32,428 nt of DNA from Anaerolineae bacterium (GTDB taxonomy: Bacteria; Chloroflexota; Anaerolineae; B4-G1; DUEL01), in NCBI GenBank assembly GCA_016931695.1, contig JAFGEI010000026.1, positions 1 to 32,428 of the forward strand. Reading direction: 5' to 3'. The notes below the pieces were generated by a model. The model was not told the DNA's origin. It searched no databases and saw only the letters and a list, made by a program, of their open reading frames with translations. Position 1 is the stretch's first letter. Every line of letters starts with the position of its first letter. The translations under genes and the position numbers were made by a program. Positions 9,689 through 16,762 of this stretch are shown here, one piece after another.

Positions 9689-10534
9689 ATGCAAGACCCC
9701 CTCATCATCGGCGCGATCGGCGGATCCGGCACCCGGGTCTTGCAGTGCATCGCGGCCCACGCTGGCTACTTTATGGGCACGCACCTGACGCGGCACAAAG
9801 ATGCGCTGCCGATCCAGCAATTCTGCCGCCAGCACGCCCGGCGCTGGCTCGTCACCGCTGGCCAAAATCCGCCGCCCGCAGAGACAATCCAACAACTGGA
9901 GCAGTGGTTTGCGGCGGCGGTCCGCGAACATCTCGCCGCCCTCCCCAATCCCGATGGATTGTGGGGGTTCAAAGTTCCCAAGAGCATCCACCTGCTCCCG
10001 TTCTGGGACCACCTGTACCCCCACATGCGCTTCATCCACGTCTTGCGCAGCGGGCTGGACATTGCCTATTCTCGCAACTGGCGGCTGGAGGGAGAACGGC
10101 AGCTGATCCTGGAGGAAGCGGAAAAAAAGTGGCCGCCGCACCGGCAGGCGATTGTCCTGTGGGGACGGGTCAACGAGGCGGCAGCAGAGTACGGGGCGGA
10201 GCGCCTGGGCAGCCGCTACCTGTGCATCCGCTTCGAGGATCTGTGCGCCCGGCCCAAAGAGGTGACCGGCCAGATACTGGACTTTGTGGGCCAAGATCGA
10301 TCCAGCCTCGAACAAGCCGCCGCCGAGGTCGTCGCCCCGCCATCGATTGGCCGCTGGCGCCAGCAGCGCCTGCGCGAAATCCACGACATGATGAAAGCAG
10401 GCCGCTCCAGCCTGGAGCGCTTTGGCTATTGGAATCCCGCCAACTGGCGAGAAATCGACGCCGCGGCGCACGCTCCCCTCTGGCAGCGCTGGGCCTTTCG
10501 ACGGCGGCGCATGCGCGATTTGCCCGCTCTGTAG
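9689..10534 (+). CDS. Sulfotransferase family protein
   Basis: A 281-residue soluble protein of the P-loop sulfotransferase type. The N-terminal loop IIGAIGGSGTRVLQ (residues 6-19) fits the 5'-phosphosulfate site in a less common form (GGSGT instead of RSGTT). FKVPKS near 94-99 and FIHVLRSGLDIAYSRNW (115-131) mark the middle and the 3'-phosphate site, and RFEDLCARP is also a typical sulfotransferase segment. AGGAG lies seven bases before the ATG, and the gene starts 13 bases after the preceding one. It differs clearly from its neighbours, so it probably acts at a different position or on another acceptor. The acceptor is unknown. Confidence 0.85.
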   Translation: MQDPLIIGAIGGSGTRVLQCIAAHAGYFMGTHLTRHKDALPIQQFCRQHARRWLVTAGQNPPPAETIQQLEQWFAAAVREHLAALPNPDGLWGFKVPKSIHLLPFWDHLYPHMRFIHVLRSGLDIAYSRNWRLEGERQLILEEAEKKWPPHRQAIVLWGRVNEAAAEYGAERLGSRYLCIRFEDLCARPKEVTGQILDFVGQDRSSLEQAAAEVVAPPSIGRWRQQRLREIHDMMKAGRSSLERFGYWNPANWREIDAAAHAPLWQRWAFRRRRMRDLPAL

Positions 10535-10544
10535 GGGGAAAAAT

Positions 10545-11903
10545 ATGTCCTGGCAAAAGAATCCCAACCTGGTGCTGATCAGCCTTGACTGCGTCCGGCC
10601 CGACTCGCTCTCCTGCTACAATCCCGCCGCCGGCAAGCCCGGCCCCACGTCGCCGCAGATCGACCGCCTGGCGGCGGAAGGAGTGCGCTTCACCCAGGCC
10701 ATCAGCCAGGCGCCCTACACCCCGGCCTCGCACGCCTCGCTCTTCACCGGCCTCTATCCTCCCCGCCATGGCATTCGCGCCATGATGGACTACCGCATGG
10801 CCGCCGGCGTGACGACGCTGGCCGAGGTCGCCCGGGCGCACGGCTACCAGACAGCGGCCTTTGTCGGCGCCGATGCCATGAGCCGCGATTACGGCCTGCA
10901 GCGCGGCTTTGACGTCTATGACGACCGCTTCGAGCAAAGGGTCGCCAACTGGAAGCTGGGCTACCGCCGTTTTGGCGACGAGGTCACCGGGCAGGCCATC
11001 GACTGGCTGCAGGCAGCCGCGGCGGAGCGCCCCTTCCTGCTCTTTCTGCACTATTTCGACGCCCACAGCGTCCCGATCGACGTCGCCGCCGACCTGGATT
11101 CGTCCTCCCTGGGGCAATTGCTGGCCCGTCTCCACCGCGGCGCTCGCTCCGCCCCGCGCCCCTACCGACGGCTGGTGGGCGCGCTCTACCGGCGCTACTT
11201 TCGCTCCCGGCGCTGCGGGCGCAAATACCAGCTCCGGCAGGTGCGCGAAATCGACCACTACCTGGGCCAGTTGTTCGACCACCTGCGCGCTGCCGGCCGC
11301 TACGACGACACGGTCGTTGTCATCACCGCCGACCACGGCGACGCCTTTGGCGAGCACGGCGAGACGGGCCACCGCCACTTTCTGTACGACACGACGCTGC
11401 GCGTCCCCTTGATCCTCCGCGCCCGGCCCCAGTTCGCCGGCCGGGTTTTCCCCCACCTGGCCCGCCTGGTCGACGTGATGCCGACGCTGTGCGACCTGGC
11501 CGACATCCCCCTCGACCCCGCCCTCGACCTGGACGGCGTCAGCCTGCTGCCCGCCCTGTCCGGCGAGACGCCCCCCGACCTCAACGCCTACAGCGAGACG
11601 CGCCACGAACGCTCCTTCGAGGAACAAGAGCACCTGATCCGCCACTTTAACAGCCTGCGCAGCGAAAAATGGAAGCTGATCTGGGACCGCCTGGACGACA
11701 GCCAGCAGCTCTATGACCTGCAGGCCGATCCCGGCGAACTGCAGGACGTCGCCAGCCAGCACCCCGACGTCGTCGCGGCGCTGCAGGCCGAGCTGCAGGC
11801 CGTCCTCGACCGCGCCGTCGCGCCCGAGCGGATCAGCGAGGCGCTGGATGAATCCGACCGCACCCAGGTGGAGGAGCGCCTGCGCGCGCTGGGCTACTTG
11901 TAG
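10545..11903 (+). CDS. Sulfatase-like hydrolase/transferase (alkaline phosphatase superfamily)
   Basis: A 452-residue protein with the sulfatase fold and no visible signal peptide or membrane helix, so probably cytoplasmic. Metal-site segments are seen: LVLISLDCVRPD (D15), ITADHGDAFGEHG (about 260-272) and GHRHFLYDTTLRVPLIL (about 275-291). At the nucleophile position it has APYTPASHASLFTG (T59) rather than the C/S-x-P-x-R motif that is matured to formylglycine. It is therefore unlikely to be a classic sulfatase; Thr-nucleophile members move phosphoglycerol, phosphoethanolamine or hydrolyse phospho-/sulfo-esters. The C-terminal part (KWKLIWDRLDDSQQLYDLQADPGE) is typical of sulfatases. AGGGGGAA precedes the ATG. 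Lying among sulfotransferases, it may edit or transfer a charged group on the glycan. Confidence 0.85.
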   Translation: MSWQKNPNLVLISLDCVRPDSLSCYNPAAGKPGPTSPQIDRLAAEGVRFTQAISQAPYTPASHASLFTGLYPPRHGIRAMMDYRMAAGVTTLAEVARAHGYQTAAFVGADAMSRDYGLQRGFDVYDDRFEQRVANWKLGYRRFGDEVTGQAIDWLQAAAAERPFLLFLHYFDAHSVPIDVAADLDSSSLGQLLARLHRGARSAPRPYRRLVGALYRRYFRSRRCGRKYQLRQVREIDHYLGQLFDHLRAAGRYDDTVVVITADHGDAFGEHGETGHRHFLYDTTLRVPLILRARPQFAGRVFPHLARLVDVMPTLCDLADIPLDPALDLDGVSLLPALSGETPPDLNAYSETRHERSFEEQEHLIRHFNSLRSEKWKLIWDRLDDSQQLYDLQADPGELQDVASQHPDVVAALQAELQAVLDRAVAPERISEALDESDRTQVEERLRALGYL

Positions 11904-11921
11904 GCAGGGAGAGGAGAAAAG

Positions 11922-12803
11922 ATGCCCCAAGTCAGCGTAATCATCACCTCGTACAACCACAAGGCCTATCTGATCGAAGCCGTCGACAGCGTCCTGGCCC
12001 AAACCGTCCAGCCGCACGAGATCGTCGTCGCCGACGACGAATCGAGCGACGGCTCGGTGGAAGTCATCCAGGGCTATCTGTCCCGCCACCCCGGATTGGT
12101 CAAGGCGGTCTTCCAGCCCCAGAACGTCGGCATCTCGGAGAACCGCAACGCGGCCCTGCGGGCGGCGACGGGCGACCTGGTCGCCATCCTGGACGGCGAC
12201 GACCGCTACCTGCCCGACAACCTGGAACGGCAGCTGGCGGCGCTGGAACGCCAGCCCCAGGCCCGCTGCGCTTACAGCAACCTCTACTTTATCGACCCGC
12301 AGGGAACGCGGACCAAGATCCGGGACCGGACCCCCCAACCTTCCGGCGACGTGTTTGCCCACGTCGCCGCGGGGCAGATGGGCCTGCTGCGCTCGATGCT
12401 GGCGCCCGCCGACCTGGTCCGCCAGGCGGGCCTGCTCGACGCCCGCTTCCCCAAGCACGACGGTTACGTGCTGAGCCTGCGCCTGGCGAAAATGGCCCAC
12501 TATGCCTACGTTTTCGAGCCGCTGGCCGAGTACCGGGTCCATCCCCAGGGCGATTCCCGGCGCTACACCCAGCGCCCGCGCGTGCGCTACCTGGGGGACG
12601 TCTGGGGCGAGGTCGAGCGGCTGATCGCCGACGCGCCGCCAGAGACCAGGAGGCGTATCGAGAGAGCCTGGCGCGCCCGCCTGCTGCGCACCGAGATCCG
12701 CGCCGACCTGGAGGAAGGAAAGCGGCTGCGGGCAGGATTGCGCGCCCTGGGCGGCCTGGCCCGCCATCCAGGGGTGATCCGGCGCCTCTGGGCACGACTA
12801 TGA
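11922..12803 (+). CDS. Family 2 glycosyltransferase
   Basis: A GT-A fold inverting glycosyltransferase of 293 residues. The nucleotide-sugar-binding start VSVIITSYNHKAYLIEAVDSVLAQ, the VVADDESSDGS segment and the DxD-type DGDD (about 91-94, in AILDGDDRYLP) are clear. The C-terminal third lacks membrane helices and is Arg-rich, so it likely sits at the inner face of the membrane and adds a sugar to the lipid-linked unit. GAGGAGAAAAG before the ATG is a strong ribosome site. It is the last gene of the first run; the palindromic element follows 15 bases after its stop. Donor and acceptor cannot be read from the sequence. Confidence 0.93.
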   Translation: MPQVSVIITSYNHKAYLIEAVDSVLAQTVQPHEIVVADDESSDGSVEVIQGYLSRHPGLVKAVFQPQNVGISENRNAALRAATGDLVAILDGDDRYLPDNLERQLAALERQPQARCAYSNLYFIDPQGTRTKIRDRTPQPSGDVFAHVAAGQMGLLRSMLAPADLVRQAGLLDARFPKHDGYVLSLRLAKMAHYAYVFEPLAEYRVHPQGDSRRYTQRPRVRYLGDVWGEVERLIADAPPETRRRIERAWRARLLRTEIRADLEEGKRLRAGLRALGGLARHPGVIRRLWARL

Positions 12804-12818
12804 AAGTTGTCATAACTC

Positions 12819-12967
12819 GACAATGGCACATTTCAACGTTGGATGCTCTACCGCAGTGGGGGAAGGGGGAAAAGGGGGGTTTTGCAGGCGGCTTCGCCGC
12901 CTGCAAAACCCCCCTTTTCCCCCTTCCCCGTGCTTGGCAGAGCAATCTACTGAAATGTGCCATTGTC
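12819..12967. repeat. Complete palindromic element, copy 3 (149 bp)
   Basis: Same orientation and layout as 4784-4931: 17-bp terminal repeats (12819-12835, 12951-12967), A-type left arm, core GCAGGCGGC-TTC-GCCGCCTGC with a TTTTGC/GCAAAA flank, B-type right arm. The paired C>T and G>A differences around the core (TTTTGC against TTTCGC) keep the pairing, which points to selection on, or copying of, the hairpin. It separates the two main operon-like runs. The rest of 12804-13034 holds only the decayed repeat at 12981. Confidence 0.92.
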
Positions 12968-12980
12968 AAAATAACCTGAA

Positions 12981-13012
12981 TTGTAGGAGCGACGCACGCG
13001 CCGCCTCTACAA
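12981..13012. repeat. Decayed TGTAGGGGCG-type palindrome
   Basis: TTGTAGGAGCGACGC and GCCGCCTCTACAA form an imperfect inverted repeat. It resembles the better preserved copy at 15701-15755. It lies just before the sulfotransferase gene at 13035. Confidence 0.5.
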
Positions 13013-13034
13013 AAACCCTGTCGAGAATAATGAC

Positions 13035-14057
13035 ATGAGTATCGGACCAAACGGCGAAAACCTGATCCTGCTCATCTCCCAGCAGCGGGCGGGGTCGACC
13101 TTGCTGCAACGCATCCTGGCCGGCCACCCCGACGTCCACACCACAGCCGAGACCTGGCTGATGCTGCACCCCATCTATGCCCTGCGGGAGGAGGGACACC
13201 AGGCAGAGTACAACGCCCGCCTGGCCTTTACCGCCTTGCAGGACTGGCTGGGCACGCTGGAAGGCGGCGAGGCGCATTACATCGAAGCGCTGCGCCGGCA
13301 GGCAGTCTATCTCTACGACACCGCCTGCCAGCAGGCGGGCAAGGCCCGCTTCCTGGACAAGACGCCGCGCTACGATTTCGTCATCCCCGAGCTGGCGCGC
13401 ATCTTTCCCGCCGCCCATTTCGTCATCCTGCTGCGCAACCCGCTGGCGGTGCTGGCCTCGATCCTCGACACCTGGGTCAAGGGCCACTGGGTGTTGCTGC
13501 CCCGCTACCGCTCCGACCTGCTCGACGCGCCGCGGCGGCTGGTCGCGGGCATCGAGCTGCTGGGCGCGCGCGCCCACGTCCTCCACTACGAGCACCTGGT
13601 CACCGGGCCAGAGGCGCAGGTCGAAGCGCTCTGCCGCTACCTGGACTTGGACTTTTTTCCATCCATGCTAGAATACGGCCGCCAGGAACCCCATCCGGGG
13701 CACATGGGCGATCCCACCGGCGTCCACCAGCACAGCCGCCCCACCACGGCCAGCCTGGAGCGCTGGCTGGAGCTGGGGCGGGAGCAGCAGACCCGCCACT
13801 TTGCCGCCGGCTACCTCGACAGCCTGGGGGGCGACCTGTTGGCCGCCATGGGCTACGACTACGACGAACTCGAGCGCAAGCTGGCAGCGGTCCCCTGTGC
13901 GGGCGGGCGGGTCGAACTGCCGTGGCAGCAGGTGGTCGAGCCGACGCCGGCCTTTCGACGGCGGCTCTATTACGTCGAGCTGGCGCTGCTGGAACACCGG
14001 CGGCTGGCCCACGCGCTCGGCAAGTGGCGCAAATCGCGTAAACGGAGGCGGCGATGA
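13035..14057 (+). CDS. Sulfotransferase family protein
   Basis: A 340-residue PAPS-dependent sulfotransferase. The 5'-phosphosulfate loop is LLISQQRAGSTLLQRIL (residues 11-27), followed by FLDKTPRYDF (107-115), typical of the family, and the 3'-phosphate segment FVILLRNPLAVLASILDTW (129-147). The C-terminus is extended and very basic (KWRKSRKRRRR), which could hold it at the membrane or to an anionic polymer. No good ribosome site precedes the ATG, and this is the first gene after the palindromic element, so its transcription may depend on readthrough or on a promoter not recognised here. It overlaps the next gene by ATGA. Confidence 0.9.
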   Translation: MSIGPNGENLILLISQQRAGSTLLQRILAGHPDVHTTAETWLMLHPIYALREEGHQAEYNARLAFTALQDWLGTLEGGEAHYIEALRRQAVYLYDTACQQAGKARFLDKTPRYDFVIPELARIFPAAHFVILLRNPLAVLASILDTWVKGHWVLLPRYRSDLLDAPRRLVAGIELLGARAHVLHYEHLVTGPEAQVEALCRYLDLDFFPSMLEYGRQEPHPGHMGDPTGVHQHSRPTTASLERWLELGREQQTRHFAAGYLDSLGGDLLAAMGYDYDELERKLAAVPCAGGRVELPWQQVVEPTPAFRRRLYYVELALLEHRRLAHALGKWRKSRKRRRR

Positions 14058-14800
14058 TCGTCGTATCGGCGGGGATGCAAAAAGCGGGCAGCGGGTGGCA
14101 CTATAACCTGATCAACGACCTGCTGGTCGCGGCCGGGTGCCAGGACGCGCGGGCAGTGCGCGAGCGGTTCCACCTTCACGCGGTGCTCAAGCACCACAAC
14201 TGCCTCATCGGCCGCCCCCTGTGGCCCAAGCTGGCCCTCGTCTCCATCCCCCACCTGATGGGCAACACCTTCGCCGTCAAGACCCACAGCGCCCCCACGC
14301 CCAGCCTCAAGTGGCTGATGGCCCGCGGCGCCGCCCGGGCGACCTACATCTACCGCGATCCCCGCGACGTGGTCGTCTCGGCCTTTAACCACGGCAAAAA
14401 ACTGCGCGCGGCGGGCGAGACCCACTCCTTCGCCCGGCTGGAGACGGTGGAAGCGGCGATCCAGGCCACAGCAGAATGGCTCGACGTCTGGCGCGCCTGG
14501 GCCGCGTGCGAGAACGCCCTGCTGACGCGCTACGAGGACCTGCTGACCGACCCGCTGGCAGAGATGCACCGCCTGGCGGACTTTTTGGGGCTCAGCGTGC
14601 CTGCAGCGGAGATGGAGCGCATCGTCGCCGCCTACCAGGCGGGAAGCAGCGGCGCAGAGGCAAAAACTCCCCCCAAGCAAGGGCTGCACTTTAACCAGGG
14701 GGTCGCCGGCCGCTACGCTGCGGCGTTGAGCGACGAGCAACTGGCCCTCTGCCAGCGGCAGTTTGGAGGCGACCTGCCGCGCATGGGGTACGCGCCATGA
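14054..14800 (+). CDS. Sulfotransferase domain protein (Sulfotransfer_1 type)
   Basis: A 248-residue P-loop protein. VVSAGMQKAGSGWHYNLIND at the start is the phosphosulfate loop, FAVKTHSAPTPS (about 75-86) is the middle motif with the likely His, and YIYRDPRDVVVSAFNHG (about 98-114) is the 3'-phosphate site. RYEDLLTDP and the C-terminal GVAGRYAAALSDEQ (in place of the usual GxxGdWk) match cytosolic-type sulfotransferases. It is thus a different branch from the RSGTT-type neighbours. It starts within the stop of the preceding gene and overlaps the next in the same way, so the three proteins are probably made together. The acceptor is unknown. Confidence 0.85.
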   Translation: MIVVSAGMQKAGSGWHYNLINDLLVAAGCQDARAVRERFHLHAVLKHHNCLIGRPLWPKLALVSIPHLMGNTFAVKTHSAPTPSLKWLMARGAARATYIYRDPRDVVVSAFNHGKKLRAAGETHSFARLETVEAAIQATAEWLDVWRAWAACENALLTRYEDLLTDPLAEMHRLADFLGLSVPAAEMERIVAAYQAGSSGAEAKTPPKQGLHFNQGVAGRYAAALSDEQLALCQRQFGGDLPRMGYAP

Positions 14801-15693
14801 CCGCCATCGCCCACGTCGTCAATCCGGTCCAGGTCAAGGAGAGTTCGGACCTCTTTGTCGCCCAGCCGATCACCTTTGAAACCATGCGCGTGGCGCGGGA
14901 TTTCGCCGCCGGCCAGGTCGACGTGGGTCTCTTTTCCGCCCAGTACCCGGAGGACCATCCCGTCGTCCCGGCCGACTTTCAGCGCACCCCCGACCTGGAG
15001 ACGTCGATCCTCGATTACAGCACCTTCCAGCGGCCGCGCAAGCTGCCGCTGCTGAAAGAGATCCTCGACCGGCTCTACCAGGCCAGCGACGCCGAGTACA
15101 TGGTCTATACCAACGTCGACATCGGCCTGCTGCCCCACTTTTACCTGGCCGTCGACCGTTTCATCGCCGCCGGCTACGACGCCTTTGTCGTCAACCGGCG
15201 CACCATCTCCTGCCGCTACCAGCGGGTCGACCAGATTCCGTTGATGTACGGCGAGGTGGGCGAACCCCACCGCGGCTGGGACTGCTTCGTCTTTCGCCGC
15301 GCTGCCTACGCCAGCTACGAGCTGGGCACCGTCTGCCTGGGGGCGCCGCGGATGGGACTGGCGCTGGTCGCCAACCTGGTCGCCCACGCCGAAAGGTTCC
15401 ACGAGTTCAAGGACCAGCACCTCACCTTCCACCTGGGCAACGACCGCAGTTGGGGCCGCAGCCCCTACGCCGATTACGCCGCGCACAACGCCCGCCAGGC
15501 GCTGCACGTCCTAAACGAACTGGAACGAAAGGCAGGGCCATTCCCCGCTAACTCGCCGCCGGGCGCCTTTCTCAAACGGCGGCGGCGCTGGGGCGGCCTG
15601 TACGAGTGGTGGGTCCGCCGCGTGCACCTCCCCGTCCCAACCGCACAGCGGCTGAGGCGATTGTTCGGGCAGGAGCGCGACGATGATGAATAG
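14797..15693 (+). CDS. Unrecognised protein, possible GT-A-like glycosyltransferase
   Basis: A 298-residue soluble protein that I do not recognise with certainty. Visible features are an N-terminal NPVQV segment, a central hydrophobic strand ending in YMVYTNVDIGLLPHFY (about 104-119; NVD could serve as the metal-binding DxD of a GT-A fold), AFVVNRRTI, a RGWDCFVFRR segment (WDCFVF is a motif of related GT-like proteins), and LTFHLGNDRSWGR near the middle-end. The C-terminus is basic. It sits between sulfotransferases with ATGA overlap upstream and a short overlap downstream. The context suggests action on the same glycan, perhaps as a transferase, but this is only inference. A structure prediction against GT-A folds would decide. 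Confidence 0.55.
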   Translation: MTAIAHVVNPVQVKESSDLFVAQPITFETMRVARDFAAGQVDVGLFSAQYPEDHPVVPADFQRTPDLETSILDYSTFQRPRKLPLLKEILDRLYQASDAEYMVYTNVDIGLLPHFYLAVDRFIAAGYDAFVVNRRTISCRYQRVDQIPLMYGEVGEPHRGWDCFVFRRAAYASYELGTVCLGAPRMGLALVANLVAHAERFHEFKDQHLTFHLGNDRSWGRSPYADYAAHNARQALHVLNELERKAGPFPANSPPGAFLKRRRRWGGLYEWWVRRVHLPVPTAQRLRRLFGQERDDDE

Positions 15694-16762
15694 GAAACCC
15701 TTTGTAGGGGCGACCGGCCGGCCGGCCCCGCAGCTGCAGGGGTCGCCCCTACAAATAGACAAGCGAGCAGACGTCTGTAGAGACGAGGCGCCGCCTCGCC
15801 CCTACCAAGCTCTCCCCCCCATCTTTATCGTCGGCGTCCACCGCTCGGGCACGACGCTGCTGCGCTACATGCTGAACAGCCACAGCCGCATCTATATCCC
15901 GCCCGAGTCCGACTTCATCGCCAACTTTTTCCTGCGCCGCCCCAGCGGCGAGCTGAGCGAGCGGCGCATCGCCCAACTCCTCGACACCGTCTTTACCCGC
16001 TACCGCTTTGTCGGCGAATGGCAGGGCGACCCGCCAACTGCGGCGGCGTTCATCGCGGCCATGCCGGAGCGCACCCCGGCCGCCTTCCTGGACACCCTCT
16101 ACGGCACGTACGCGCGGCAGAACGACGCCGTCCGCTGGGGCGACAAGACGCCGATCTATGCCAGCTACGTCGACCTGATCCACCGCATCCTGCCCCAGGC
16201 CCAGTTCATCCACATCATCCGCGACGCCCGCGACGCCGCCCTCTCGATGCTGGACAAGTACGAGAAGGAGGAATTCCACGTCGACGTCTTTTTTGCCGCC
16301 CGCAACTGGGTGCGCCGCATCCGCAAGGCGCAGCGGGACGGCGCCCGGCTCCCCGCCCACCTCTACCACGAGGTGCGCTACGAGGACCTGGTCCAGAACC
16401 CTCAGCACCAGCTGGAGGTAATTTGCGATTTCCTGGGCGAGCGCTTCGAGCCGGCCATGCTGACCCACCACCGGGCAGCCCGCGAGCGCGTCCCAGCCGA
16501 CAGCCACTTTTTCGACAACGTCCGCAACCCCACTACCCGCCAGCGAATCGGGCGCTGGCGGGCGGGGCTCGCGCCGCGGGACCAGCGGCTGGTGCAGTTC
16601 GTCTGCGGCCAGTTGATGGACGAGCTGGACTATGAGCGGGAGGACGTGGGCCGCATGTCGCCGGGCGAGCTGATGCGCCTCGCCGCCCTGGCGGCCAAGT
16701 ACGCCACCCTGCAGGCCGGCCGCCGGGTGCTGCAAGAAGTGGGATTGATGCCGCCGATATGA
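15683..16762 (+). CDS. Sulfotransferase with repeat-derived N-terminal extension
   Basis: A 359-residue sulfotransferase. The conserved part begins only at about residue 46: PIFIVGVHRSGTTLLRYML, then WGDKTPIYASY (about 152-162), QFIHIIRDARDAALSMLDKY (about 174-193) and RYEDLVQNP. The first 45 residues (rich in Gly, Pro, Arg) are translated from two palindromic repeats (15701-15755 and 15777-15805) and have no counterpart in the sister protein at 16759. The ATG at 15683 has AGGAG seven bases before it, and no other start exists in frame before the catalytic domain, so the repeat seems to be really translated. It overlaps the preceding gene by 11 bases and the next by ATGA. The sister at 16759 is a likely tandem duplicate. 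Confidence 0.88.
   Translation: MMNRKPFVGATGRPAPQLQGSPLQIDKRADVCRDEAPPRPYQALPPIFIVGVHRSGTTLLRYMLNSHSRIYIPPESDFIANFFLRRPSGELSERRIAQLLDTVFTRYRFVGEWQGDPPTAAAFIAAMPERTPAAFLDTLYGTYARQNDAVRWGDKTPIYASYVDLIHRILPQAQFIHIIRDARDAALSMLDKYEKEEFHVDVFFAARNWVRRIRKAQRDGARLPAHLYHEVRYEDLVQNPQHQLEVICDFLGERFEPAMLTHHRAARERVPADSHFFDNVRNPTTRQRIGRWRAGLAPRDQRLVQFVCGQLMDELDYEREDVGRMSPGELMRLAALAAKYATLQAGRRVLQEVGLMPPI
15701..15755. repeat. TGTAGGGGCGACC palindrome inside a coding start
   Basis: Perfect 15-bp arms TTTGTAGGGGCGACC (15701-15715) and its complement (15741-15755) flank a GC-rich centre (GGCCGGCCGGCC then CAGCTGCAG). This is the best copy of a palindrome family whose decayed members lie at 12981 and 21071. It is in frame within the sulfotransferase gene. 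Confidence 0.85.
15777..15805. repeat. Second palindrome (GAGGCG/CGCCTC) in the same coding start
   Basis: GTAGAGACGAGGC and GCCTCGCCCCTAC pair with two mismatches, with a 3-bp centre. It is a relative of the TAGGGGCG family and lies 21 bp after the first palindrome, also translated as part of the N-terminal extension. Confidence 0.7.

Noticed and set aside
10170-12767. An 865-residue open frame on the minus strand
   Set aside because: It lies opposite clear sulfatase-like and GT2 genes, has no family motifs, and such long antisense frames are a by-product of GC-rich codon use.
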